Virus record (IMG/VR): IMGVR_UViG_3300044522_000440
Location: 1-42,785 of that record
Reading direction: 5' to 3' (one strand)
DNA length: 42,785 nt
Source of the DNA: a virus
A program made the translations under genes and the position numbers. A model generated the notes under the pieces. The model was given only the letters and a program-made list of their open reading frames with translations, searched no databases and was not told where the DNA came from. Of the stretch, positions 1 through 5,966 are shown in pieces; position 1 is the stretch's first letter; every line of letters starts with the position of its first letter.

Positions 1-14
1 TGAAAGTCTCAACG

Positions 15-251
15 ATGGTCATAGCACGTTCGTTCAAGCTGCCCCCCGATGCGCCGCATGACGAGGTGGTGAAGTTCAAGATAGCTTGCGAGACATACTT
101 CGAGGCGGACCTGAAGCGCTACGTGGTACTGGGTTGGCACATTGCCCCGGACTGGAAGTTGCAGCTTGAGGATGGTATGCACCTCCACAAGTACAGAGGG
201 CGACCGATAGTGCAAATAGACGACGACGGTAATCCCGTCGTCTTACGCTAA
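15..251 (+). CDS. Small phage protein of unknown function
   Basis: A 78-residue protein, first of a tightly packed run of small plus-strand genes. I do not recognise the family. It has a mixed alpha/beta composition, many aromatic and charged residues, no membrane segment and no cysteine pairs beyond a single Cys. The C-terminal part (RPIVQIDDDGNP) looks like a beta hairpin. The start ATG has no clear Shine-Dalgarno sequence, and only 14 bases lie upstream in the window, so a different start outside the window cannot be excluded. It is followed 16 bases later by the SutA-like gene, which suggests co-transcription. The coding call rests on length, spacing and plausible composition. Confidence 0.6.
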   Translation: MVIARSFKLPPDAPHDEVVKFKIACETYFEADLKRYVVLGWHIAPDWKLQLEDGMHLHKYRGRPIVQIDDDGNPVVLR

Positions 252-267
252 TGGAGGCGATTCACTG

Positions 268-498
268 ATGGGCTTCATGAACGAGAAAGAGCGCGACGCG
301 CTACGGCAGGATATCGCCCGCCACACCAAGGAATTTCTGCGCAAGGGCGGCAAAGTCATGGAGGTCCACCCCGGTGTCTCCGGTGTCAACGATCATATAG
401 CGATGCCTTTCAAGATAAACAACGTGGAGTCCCGAACGAACAACGCGCTGTTCGGCAGCGCCAGCACAAAGACAAAGACAAAGAAGGGGCGCACATGA
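268..498 (+). CDS. SutA-like RNA-polymerase-binding small protein (candidate)
   Basis: A 76-residue protein. Residues near the N terminus read KERDAL, followed about 12 residues later by FLRKGGKVMEVHPGV. From memory this resembles the RNA-polymerase-binding part of the Pseudomonas transcription factor SutA, which has a KERDAL segment and then an FLxxGGKVxEI motif before a flexible acidic or basic end. If so, the protein would bind host RNA polymerase and alter initiation. The C-terminal tail is Lys/Thr-rich (KTKTKTKKGRT) and probably disordered. A GGAGGCGA ribosome site lies upstream of the ATG, and the stop overlaps the next start (ATGA). The resemblance is seen by eye, not by search; it could be an unrelated small phage protein. 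Confidence 0.6.
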   Translation: MGFMNEKERDALRQDIARHTKEFLRKGGKVMEVHPGVSGVNDHIAMPFKINNVESRTNNALFGSASTKTKTKKGRT

Positions 499-674
499 CA
501 GAGATGCCACTGCCCCACGAGTGTCTGCTGTGCGGACAGCCCGCCGACGAGGTGCTTGCATACGATGAGGACGGTCGCTGCGTCAGGGCAGGCTGGCTCT
601 GCACGACGTGCTGGCCACAAGAGGGCGCATGGAACCGCGCGATCTTACGTGAACGCACAGTACAGAACAGCTAA
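495..674 (+). CDS. Small zinc-ribbon-like protein
   Basis: A 59-residue protein. Its ATG overlaps the stop of the preceding gene (ATGA) and its TAA overlaps the next ATG (TAATG), so it is translationally coupled on both sides. It has cysteine pairs C10-x2-C13 and C36-x2-C39, with one more Cys at 29, the arrangement of a small zinc ribbon. The segment WLCTTCWPQEGAWNRA carries the second pair. No enzyme residues are recognised. Its place between a putative RNA-polymerase-binding protein and a cell-wall hydrolase does not define a function. It could bind nucleic acid or a protein partner. Confidence 0.6.
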   Translation: MTEMPLPHECLLCGQPADEVLAYDEDGRCVRAGWLCTTCWPQEGAWNRAILRERTVQNS

Positions 675-1069
675 TGCTCACCTCCGCCCTGCTGTGTCTC
701 GCCACCGCCGTCTACTTCGAGGCCCGCGATCAGAGTCTGCGCGGGCAGCTCGCGGTGGCGCAAGTGGTACTGGAGAGGGTCCGAGATCCACGGTACCCGG
801 ACGACATCTGCGCAGTAGTCACAGCGGGCGGTGAAGAGCGCCACCAGTGCGCGTTCTCTTTCTACTGTGACGGCAAGAGCGATCGGCCCACGGACCAACG
901 CGCCTACATGCTCGCCCAGTGGGTCGCGCTCGCCGCCGGATCCGGCCTGCTGCCTCCCATGGCAGAAGGTGCCACGCACTATCACGCCAGTCACGTCCAG
1001 CCGCACTGGGTCAGCACGATGGAGCCAGCGGCGAGGATCGAGGACCACGCTTTCTACCGGGAAAAATAA
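674..1069 (+). CDS. SleB/CwlJ-type cell-wall hydrolase
   Basis: A 131-residue protein matching the Hydrolase_2 (SleB/CwlJ) lytic transglycosylase fold. The AVYFEARDQ motif carries the expected catalytic Glu (E16). It is followed by GQLAVAQVVLERVRDPRYP, then CAFSFYCDGK near the middle, and HYHA and HW near the end, in the order usual for the family. The family cleaves glycan strands of peptidoglycan. The length is about that of a single domain, and the hydrophobic start is part of the domain's first helix rather than a certain signal peptide. It lies far from the main lysis cassette (28706-30756), so it may act in release, in entry, or as a second endolysin. The start overlaps the previous stop (TAATG). 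Confidence 0.85.
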   Translation: MLTSALLCLATAVYFEARDQSLRGQLAVAQVVLERVRDPRYPDDICAVVTAGGEERHQCAFSFYCDGKSDRPTDQRAYMLAQWVALAAGSGLLPPMAEGATHYHASHVQPHWVSTMEPAARIEDHAFYREK

Positions 1070-1093
1070 ATGTGAAAATAGTAGAAAAAAGTG

Positions 1094-1122
1094 TTGACGG
1101 GTAGTTTTAGGCATGACATGAT
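1094..1122 (+). promoter_or_regulatory. Sigma70-like promoter, copy 1 of a duplicated control cassette
   Basis: TTGACG (1094-1099), a 17-base spacer and CATGAT (1117-1122), with TGA just before the -10 as in an extended -10. It sits between the hydrolase stop and the gene at 1170. The promoter and its downstream leader (about 1085-1172) closely match a minus-strand copy at 42630-42715, including a shared leader containing gcccgtacttgagtgaaacc and a Shine-Dalgarno AGGAGACA just before the ATG. Confidence 0.75.
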
Positions 1123-1169
1123 TCGCCCGTACTTGAGTGAAACCCAACCCCACATACAGGAGACAGAAC

Positions 1170-1478
1170 ATGAAGTACGCAAATTACATTGGATACAGCG
1201 ACGTCCTTCCCTTTGAGGTCGTCAAGGTGGTCTCTGACAAAACGCTCGAGATCCGGGAGATGGATGCCAAGCTGGCCGAAGGCGAGAAGCCTGAGTTTGT
1301 TGTGGGCGGCTTCGCGGCACATTGCACGAACCAGCGGTCACTGAAGTACGACATCGTGTCCAATGCCAATAACCCCGTCATTCGGGTGCGGAAACGGAAG
1401 GACGGCTGCTTCTACAAGAAGGGCAGCAAGTTCAAGCTGTCGGATGTGCCGGTGAAGTTCTACGACTACAATTTCTAA
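1170..1478 (+). CDS. Conserved phage protein of unknown function
   Basis: A 102-residue protein (MKYANYIGYSDVLPFEVV...). I recognise it as a type of small conserved protein found in many phages, without known function. It is predicted soluble and beta-rich, with a basic C-terminal half containing RVRKRKDG and the ending VKFYDYNF. The start at 1170 is preferred because AGGAGACAGAAC precedes it. An in-frame ATG at 1137 falls inside the leader that is duplicated at the other end of the window, so it is unlikely to be used. It is the first gene read from the promoter at 1094 and is followed by one more small gene before the terminator at 1781. Confidence 0.8.
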   Translation: MKYANYIGYSDVLPFEVVKVVSDKTLEIREMDAKLAEGEKPEFVVGGFAAHCTNQRSLKYDIVSNANNPVIRVRKRKDGCFYKKGSKFKLSDVPVKFYDYNF

Positions 1479-1524
1479 GCCACGGGCCACGGACGGCCAT
1501 CAACCAACAACAGAGGGCAAGAAC

Positions 1525-1731
1525 ATGAGAGCACCTGCCCCCACAGCAGCAGGCATCGCAGCACAAGAGCACTACGCGGCAGTGGTTGCCATTATAGGCA
1601 GCGACCCGCAGGACACGGTACGGATCATGCCCATGTCAAAAGCAGATCATGCGGTCTACAGCCAGTACACGGGGACGCCAGAGGCAGTGGCGGCTCGCAT
1701 CTTGGACGCCCGTAAACAACGGCAGGCCTGA
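1525..1731 (+). CDS. Small phage protein of unknown function
   Basis: A 68-residue protein preceded by AGAGGGCAAGAAC, a good ribosome site. The sequence is Ala-rich and mostly helical, with a short motif DTVRIMPMSKADHAVYSQYTG in the middle and an RKQRQA tail. No known domain is recognised. It is the last gene of the operon that starts at 1094; the terminator at 1781 follows 50 bases after its stop. It is probably an early or accessory protein, by position only. Confidence 0.6.
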   Translation: MRAPAPTAAGIAAQEHYAAVVAIIGSDPQDTVRIMPMSKADHAVYSQYTGTPEAVAARILDARKQRQA

Positions 1732-1758
1732 GCAGGTGGCAAGGGCCGCGTCACGGGC

Positions 1759-1778
1759 TTATACAAGAACTTGTATAA
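1759..1778. repeat. 20-base inverted repeat upstream of terminator
   Basis: Perfect arms TTATACAAG and CTTGTATAA flank an AA centre. The dyad lies directly before the GC-rich terminator hairpin, three bases away. It could be a protein-binding operator, or a second stem that strengthens the terminator for a transcript arriving from either side. No gene starts close by on the left, so the operator reading is weak. Confidence 0.6.
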
Positions 1779-1780
1779 CC

Positions 1781-1804
1781 AAGGGCCCTGCGGGGCCCTT
1801 TTCT
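1781..1804 (+). terminator. Rho-independent terminator
   Basis: The stem AAGGGCCC - TGCG - GGGCCCTT is followed by TTT. It closes the small-gene operon ending at 1731 and separates it from the packaging genes. The GC-rich stem and T tract fit an intrinsic terminator. Confidence 0.8.
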
Positions 1805-1930
1805 GTGGCTACGTTGTGGCTACAGGGGCAGGGTCGGGGGATCACGGATCAAGGCCCGAGGGCCAAAAACGGGGTTTGTATAGGAGTTCTGGCTCGATTT
1901 TATTTTTATTTTTATTTTTTTCAAATATGG

Positions 1931-1957
1931 CGCAATTGACGCAATTGTCGCAATCTA
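1931..1957. repeat. Three tandem 9-base repeats
   Basis: CGCAATTGA, CGCAATTGT and CGCAATCTA follow each other without gaps; the first two differ only at the last base. Short phased repeats next to terminase genes may be binding sites for small terminase or for a regulator, or chance in an AT-rich stretch. Each repeat holds the palindrome CAATTG. Confidence 0.5.
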
Positions 1958-2060
1958 TATGATTTTATTGAAGTTATAGAGAGACACTACCTAGTACACC
2001 AAAAACATGTAGTGCAATAAAAACCAAATCCTTACGAAATGTGCCCGCCTTCCCATCTTT

Positions 2061-2090
2061 TTGATTTCATTTCGTTTTTTTGGCTATAGC
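2061..2090 (+). promoter_or_regulatory. Possible late promoter before small terminase
   Basis: TTGATT (2061-2066), an 18-base T-rich spacer and TATAGC (2085-2090). A second TATACT box lies a few bases downstream (2094-2099). Either could drive the terminase genes, whose ribosome site begins at 2125. The -10 matches are imperfect. Confidence 0.35.
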
Positions 2091-2136
2091 TCCTATACTA
2101 GGCCCTGAAAGCCCACAGGACCACAGGAGCCTGCCC

Positions 2137-2880
2137 GTGACAGCATCGTCAAAACGCATGCGAGACCTCTTCAACACGTCCCCTGTCAAACCCGACAAAA
2201 AGAAGCGCGCGCTCGAAGAGCGCCTTAACACCGTAGTGGACCCACTGGAAAAGCACCGCCGCGCCCTGACGCCACAGGAGTGGAAGTTCGTTCTGGCCCT
2301 CGTGGACGGCGAGGGAAAGCAAACGCTGAAGCAAGCGGCCATCGAGGCAGGCTACCCGGCAGCCACTGCCAACAAGATCGCCCACGAGCTCACCGATCCC
2401 CGGACCAACCCACAGGTTGTCGCTGCCATCCAGCAGTACCGGCAGGACGTCGCAGAGCGGTATGGCACGAACGTCGAGAGACACCTGCGCGACCTGCAGA
2501 TCATCCGCGACAAAGCGCTGGAGGCTGGCAACTACGGCGCCGCCGTCGCTGCAGAGTACAGGCGCGGACAGGCACTGGGGACGATCTACGTCGATCGCAA
2601 GGAGATCCGGCACGGCACCATCGACTCGATGAGCGTGGATGAGGTGCGCAGGAAGCTGGAAGAGATCAAGGCGCTGTATGGGGGCCCGCCCCCTGTCTCG
2701 ATCATCGACGTGACACCCGATGCCCTGCTAAACGCGCTGGAGGCCCCTCAGAGCTCGCAGGAGCTCGATGCCGAGCAGGGCCAGCCCGAGCTACCCCTTG
2801 AAGAAGAAAACCTGCTGGAGGAGATCAAACGTGCCGAAAGAGAGCGCGCTGTACAGCTCGCTGCGGGCCAAGCTGACTGA
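2137..2880 (+). CDS. Terminase small subunit
   Basis: A 247-residue DNA-recognition subunit of the packaging motor. Residues about 44-100 match the Terminase_2 (helix-turn-helix) family: LTPQEWKFVLAL, then QAAIEAGYPAATANKIAHEL and NPQVVAAI. A central part (ERYGTNVERHLRDLQIIRDKA) would form the oligomerisation helices. The region with IRHGTIDSMSVDEVRRKLEEI is typical of longer members, and the acidic C terminus probably contacts the large subunit. The GTG start at 2137 is preferred because AGGAG lies 7 bases upstream; an upstream in-frame TTG at 2080 lacks this. The end overlaps the nuclease gene by 50 bases. Confidence 0.88.
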   Translation: MTASSKRMRDLFNTSPVKPDKKKRALEERLNTVVDPLEKHRRALTPQEWKFVLALVDGEGKQTLKQAAIEAGYPAATANKIAHELTDPRTNPQVVAAIQQYRQDVAERYGTNVERHLRDLQIIRDKALEAGNYGAAVAAEYRRGQALGTIYVDRKEIRHGTIDSMSVDEVRRKLEEIKALYGGPPPVSIIDVTPDALLNALEAPQSSQELDAEQGQPELPLEEENLLEEIKRAERERAVQLAAGQAD

Positions 2881-3238
2881 CGTCAGCCTGAGCCGGCTGG
2901 AGACGCGCGTCGCGCTGGGCATGCCTGACTGCCTCGCTGCGCTGCCCTGTGGCCAGTGGGTGACGCTGGAGCTCAAGGTGGTGGCCACAGGGCGCAAGAT
3001 CCGCCTGAGCCCGCATCAGGTCGCCTTCCACACCCGTCACGCTCACATGCCCAGCTGGATCGTCGTGCAGTACTGGCCCCCCGGCACTGCACGCTCCCCT
3101 GACAGCATCCTGCTGCTCTATCACGGCAGGCAGGCACAGGCCCTGCTCGACACCGGCATCGACACGCCTGCTGCCCTGCGCGAGCGCTGGCGGGACGTGG
3201 ACTGGCAGGCCATGGTGACGCTTTTTGTCAGAAAGTGA
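2831..3238 (+). CDS. PD-(D/E)XK-family nuclease (VRR-NUC-like)
   Basis: A 135-residue protein with the nuclease signature in order: E24 (SRLETRVALG), the PD pair at 32-33 (GMPDCLAAL), ELK at 47-49 (WVTLELKVV) and Q63 in LSPHQVAFHTRH. This resembles VRR-NUC or Holliday-resolvase-like phage nucleases. The active site would cut DNA, possibly to resolve branches before packaging or to make the packaging end. The start is GTG at 2831 with GGAGGAG a few bases upstream, inside the end of the small terminase gene. An earlier in-frame ATG at 2768 would run further through that gene and has no ribosome site. Its last codons overlap the first operator-like dyad. Confidence 0.75.
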   Translation: MPKESALYSSLRAKLTDVSLSRLETRVALGMPDCLAALPCGQWVTLELKVVATGRKIRLSPHQVAFHTRHAHMPSWIVVQYWPPGTARSPDSILLLYHGRQAQALLDTGIDTPAALRERWRDVDWQAMVTLFVRK

Positions 3239-3389
3239 CAATTTTTGTCACCTTGGGCCAATGTTTGGTCAAAAAATGACCAACTGTTAACCAAACACAG
3301 GCCCGTGGGTTGACAGCTGATCAAAAAATGACCAACTGTTAACCAGACACAGGCCAGTTGGTTGACAGTTGATCAAAAAGTGACCAACA
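3225..3389. repeat. Operator-like dyads in a 52-base tandem repeat
   Basis: Four dyads share the form TTGRTCA-N5-TGACCAA. They start at 3225 (six-base perfect arms, TTGTCA/TGACAA), 3265 (seven-base perfect arms), 3317 and 3369 (one arm slightly altered). The last three are exactly 52 bases apart because the region is a tandem repeat: 3269-3320 and 3321-3372 match at 48 of 52 positions, and a third partial copy begins at 3373. Fixed spacer length and repeated phasing suggest sites for a dimeric DNA-binding protein. The fourth dyad covers the -35 and spacer of a promoter. Confidence 0.75.
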
Positions 3390-3398
3390 CGATATAAA
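3369..3398 (+). promoter_or_regulatory. Promoter overlapped by an operator-like dyad
   Basis: TTGATC (3369-3374), an 18-base spacer and TATAAA (3393-3398). TTGACA just upstream (3362-3367) fits a 17-base spacing less well. The dyad at 3369-3387 overlaps the -35 and spacer, so a protein bound there could block or recruit polymerase. The next gene starts almost 600 bases downstream, so the transcript would have a long leader or be a noncoding RNA. Confidence 0.5.
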
Positions 3399-3994
3399 GC
3401 GCTGTCCTTTCCCGCCCTGCGCGGCAGCCTACGTGCCCATGCAGTCTGCGCGGCCCTCCCGGACCGCCGGAAACGCTCTCTGAGGAAAACCGGGAAGGGG
3501 GCCTTGGGCAGGGCCCTCCCCCACGCTTCCGGGGCGCCTGCGCCCTCCTGCGCGGTCTGGTGGCCTTGGGCCGGCGAGCCGCTATTTCCGGTAATGTCAA
3601 TTACCGGAAATAGTGAATCCAATGAAATCAATGACTTAGCAAAATCAGGGGGGTCGGCGCGGCCTTTGTAACATCGCCGTGATCCGTGGGCCGAGGCCCG
3701 TGGCGCACCGTTAACGTTGCGTTAACGTGACCTCGGTCTGAGAAACCCCAGCAAGATCAATGACTTACGGTTGACCTCGCCGCGCGAGCGGGTCCCTTGG
3801 CCCCGATTCGATTGGCTGCCGCGATCGATCGATCGCGCGCACCCCCCGCGCCCCGCCCCGCGACGCGGCGGGCGCAGCTTTAGCCCAGTTTTACATGATT
3901 CATTGGGCCTGAAACACTTTTCGCCTTCTTGACCCTCGGGCCTTGGTCCACTATCCTGCCCCCCTGTATCACGTAAACAACAGCCCCCCCCCCT
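3399..3994. other. Noncoding region between nuclease and HNH genes
   Basis: About 600 bases with no credible gene on either strand. The GC-rich part 3405-3580 has several complementary blocks (for example GGAAGGGGG near 3491 with CCCCCACGCTTCC near 3520) and could fold as RNA. A perfect 32-base palindrome follows (3582-3613). GTTAACG occurs twice near 3710 and 3721, and ATCAATGACTTA occurs near 3628 and 3757. A run of G/C bases around 3840-3880 precedes a C tract just before the next start codon. It is a candidate packaging site or structured RNA. Confidence 0.45.
3582..3613. repeat. Perfect 32-base palindrome (14-base arms)
   Basis: CTATTTCCGGTAAT and ATTACCGGAAATAG flank a 4-base GTCA loop. 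No T tract follows on the plus strand, so a simple terminator is unlikely. It may be a protein-binding site, a packaging cleavage site, or the terminal stem of an RNA from the promoter at 3369. Confidence 0.75.
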
Positions 3995-4393
3995 ATGAAA
4001 ATTTGCTCCAACTGTAATCGCCGTGAGCGGCGGCCCAAGGGCCGTTACTGCGTGTCCTGCCATGCTGAATACATGCGCGGCTGGCGCCGTACGCACACGA
4101 TGTCGGAGGAGCAGCGTCGCAAGGACAACTGTCGTAGCTACGCTCACGTGTACCTGCGGCGCGGGAAGTTGGTGCGGGAGGGCTGTGTGTCCTGTGGCTC
4201 GGTAGAGAGCCAGATGCACCACCCTGACTATTCCAAGCCCTTGCAGGTAGTGTGGTTGTGTCGTCCCTGTCATAGGGCGTTGCACGCGCAGGAACGGAAG
4301 CCGAATGTGGCACGTGAAACATTTCCGGCTGGATTTACTCAGCGGGAGACGTTCTTTTCTCCGGCGGCCCAGAAAGGCCCCCCCTTGTTTTAA
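3995..4393 (+). CDS. HNH-type zinc protein next to large terminase
   Basis: A 132-residue protein with an N-terminal zinc ribbon (C4-x2-C7, C19-x2-C22), a basic linker, then C64-x2-C67, the pair H75-H76 (QMHHPDYSKPLQVVWLC) and C89-x2-C92 with H97. This is the pattern of phage HNH-like proteins. In many phages an HNH nuclease works with large terminase in genome cutting and packaging, and here it lies just upstream of terminase. No Asn is evident in the usual middle position, so activity is uncertain. The ATG follows a C tract without a Shine-Dalgarno sequence, so translation may be weak or start elsewhere. The last 25 residues look disordered. Confidence 0.7.
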   Translation: MKICSNCNRRERRPKGRYCVSCHAEYMRGWRRTHTMSEEQRRKDNCRSYAHVYLRRGKLVREGCVSCGSVESQMHHPDYSKPLQVVWLCRPCHRALHAQERKPNVARETFPAGFTQRETFFSPAAQKGPPLF

Positions 4394-4444
4394 AAAGCCT
4401 TTGGCCCCAAAATTTTTTGCAAATTTTTTTTCAAAGGACCCTTG

Positions 4445-5923
4445 ATGCTTGGTTCATCCCCCCACGACATTGAAACCGAACGCCTGCGCCTTGAGCTCCG
4501 TCTGGCGCTGCTTGAAGCGCAGGAGAAGGCGTGCAGTAACTTCCTGCAGTTTTCGCAGTACGTCTGGCCGGAGGCGATCCTGTCTGGGCACCACAGGAAG
4601 ATGGCGGCGGCCTTTGATCGGATTGCGGATGGGAGCCTGAAGCGGCTGATCATCAACATGCCGCCCCGGCATACCAAGTCGGAGTTTGCGTCCTACCTGT
4701 TGCCGGCGTTCATCATGGGCAAGCGGCCCACGACCAAGATCATTCAGGCGACGCACACTGGCGAGCTGGCGGTTCGGTTTGGCAGGAAGGTGAGGAACCT
4801 GATGGAGATGGACCGGTATCAGGAGTTGTTCCCTGACTCGGTGCTGCAGGCGGACAGCAAGGCGGCTGGTCGGTGGGACACGAACCACGGCGGGGAGTAC
4901 TTTGCTGTTGGCGTGGGGGGTGCGATGACGGGCCGTGGCGCGGATCTCTTGATCATTGACGACCCGCACTCGGAGCAGGACGCCCTGTCGCGGTTGGCCT
5001 TGGAGAATGCGTGGGAGTGGTACACCTCTGGCCCCCGGTCGCGACTGCAGCCGGGCGGGGCCGTAGTGATTGTGATGACCCGCTGGAACACCTCGGACCT
5101 GACGGCGCGGCTGTTGAAGGCGCAGACCAGTCACAACGCGGACAAGTGGGAGGTGATTGAGTTCCCTGCCATTTTTGACGAGGGGACGGAGAACGAGCGT
5201 CCGCTGTGGCCGTCGTTCTGGAAGTTGGAGGAGTTGAAGGCGGTGAAGGCATCGCTGTCGGTTCAGAAGTGGAACGCGATGTATCAGCAGCGTCCGACGG
5301 CGGACGAGGGGGCGATTCTGAAGCGGGAGTGGTGGAACGTCTGGGAGAAGGACTACATGCCTGAGTTGGAGTACATCATCCAGTCGTATGACACGGCGTA
5401 CTCCAAGAAGGAGACGGCGGACTATTCTGTTATCACGACGTGGGGCGTGTTTTACCCTGATATCGACTCGGGGCCCGCGATCCTGTTGGTGGATTGCCGG
5501 CGAGGGCGGTGGGACTTTCCGGAGTTGAAGCGCATTGCGAAGGACCAGTACGCGTACTGGCGCCCTGATAACGTATTGATTGAGGCGAAGGCGACGGGGG
5601 TGACCTTGCAGCAGGAGCTGCGGCGCGTGGGCATTCCTGTGACCATGTATTCGCCCGGGGGCCGTGGTGCGGGGCAGGACAAGCTCTCGCGCGTGAACGC
5701 GGTGGCGCCCATGCTGGAGTCGGGGATGGTGTGGTGTCCTGACACTGACTGGGCGGAGGAGCTGGTGGAGGAGTGCGCGTCGTTCCCGAAGGGGGACCAT
5801 GACGACATGGTGGACTCGACGACGCAGGCTTTGATGCGGTTCCGTGCTGGCAACTTTGTGTCGTTGCGGACGGATGAGTTGGACGAGCCGTCAGAGCCTG
5901 CTGTTGTTCCGGAGTATTATTGA
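4445..5923 (+). CDS. Terminase large subunit
   Basis: The 492-residue packaging motor: an ATPase that pumps DNA into the procapsid through the portal, and a nuclease that cuts the concatemer. Residues 73-80 (PPRHTKSE) form the Walker A-like loop, 166-173 (ADLLIIDD) the Walker B motif, and 211-215 (MTRWN) the coupling motif. The C-terminal RNase H-like nuclease shows D316 (SYDTAYS), E380 (VLIEAKATG) and DHDDMVD at 451-457. All key residues appear present. The start is ATG 4445 with AAAGGA six bases upstream; the TTG codon directly before it is not favoured. The length is usual for the family. Confidence 0.95.
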   Translation: MLGSSPHDIETERLRLELRLALLEAQEKACSNFLQFSQYVWPEAILSGHHRKMAAAFDRIADGSLKRLIINMPPRHTKSEFASYLLPAFIMGKRPTTKIIQATHTGELAVRFGRKVRNLMEMDRYQELFPDSVLQADSKAAGRWDTNHGGEYFAVGVGGAMTGRGADLLIIDDPHSEQDALSRLALENAWEWYTSGPRSRLQPGGAVVIVMTRWNTSDLTARLLKAQTSHNADKWEVIEFPAIFDEGTENERPLWPSFWKLEELKAVKASLSVQKWNAMYQQRPTADEGAILKREWWNVWEKDYMPELEYIIQSYDTAYSKKETADYSVITTWGVFYPDIDSGPAILLVDCRRGRWDFPELKRIAKDQYAYWRPDNVLIEAKATGVTLQQELRRVGIPVTMYSPGGRGAGQDKLSRVNAVAPMLESGMVWCPDTDWAEELVEECASFPKGDHDDMVDSTTQALMRFRAGNFVSLRTDELDEPSEPAVVPEYY

Positions 5924-5966
5924 GGGATAGAATGCGGGAAGTAATTTTTTTGCAGAGGCGGGGGCT

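Larger units (their letters stand above)
1805..2136. other. Noncoding region before the terminase genes
   Basis: About 330 bases with no convincing gene. The middle is AT-rich, with a run of TTTTA units (about 1896-1920), three tandem 9-mers (1931-1957), and T-rich sequence leading to a weak promoter before the small terminase. Its position next to the terminase genes makes it a candidate for a packaging (pac or cos) site or the control region of the late operon. GTATAGGAG near 1876 and CTCCTATAC near 2090 are complementary, but too far apart to be given much weight. Confidence 0.45.

Noticed and set aside
1137-1169. Upstream in-frame ATG for the gene at 1170 (and its counterpart at 42662 on the minus strand)
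   Set aside because: The added residues come from the duplicated untranslated leader, and the strong AGGAGACA site serves the later ATG in both copies.
1771-1962. A plus-strand frame after the terminator (63 codons)
   Set aside because: It crosses the terminator, contains a run of Phe/Leu from the TTTTA tract and has no ribosome site.
3287-3631. Minus-strand open frames in the noncoding region between the nuclease and HNH genes
   Set aside because: They read through the 52-base repeat and the palindrome, repeat the same peptide in step with the DNA repeat, and have no ribosome site.
3722-4285. A 187-codon minus-strand frame over the GC-rich stretch and the HNH gene
   Set aside because: It is opposite conserved Cys/His motifs of the plus-strand HNH protein and is low in complexity.
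4454-5800. A 448-codon minus-strand frame opposite large terminase
   Set aside because: It is antisense to conserved terminase motifs, and its composition is Arg/Leu/Val/His-biased without any domain.
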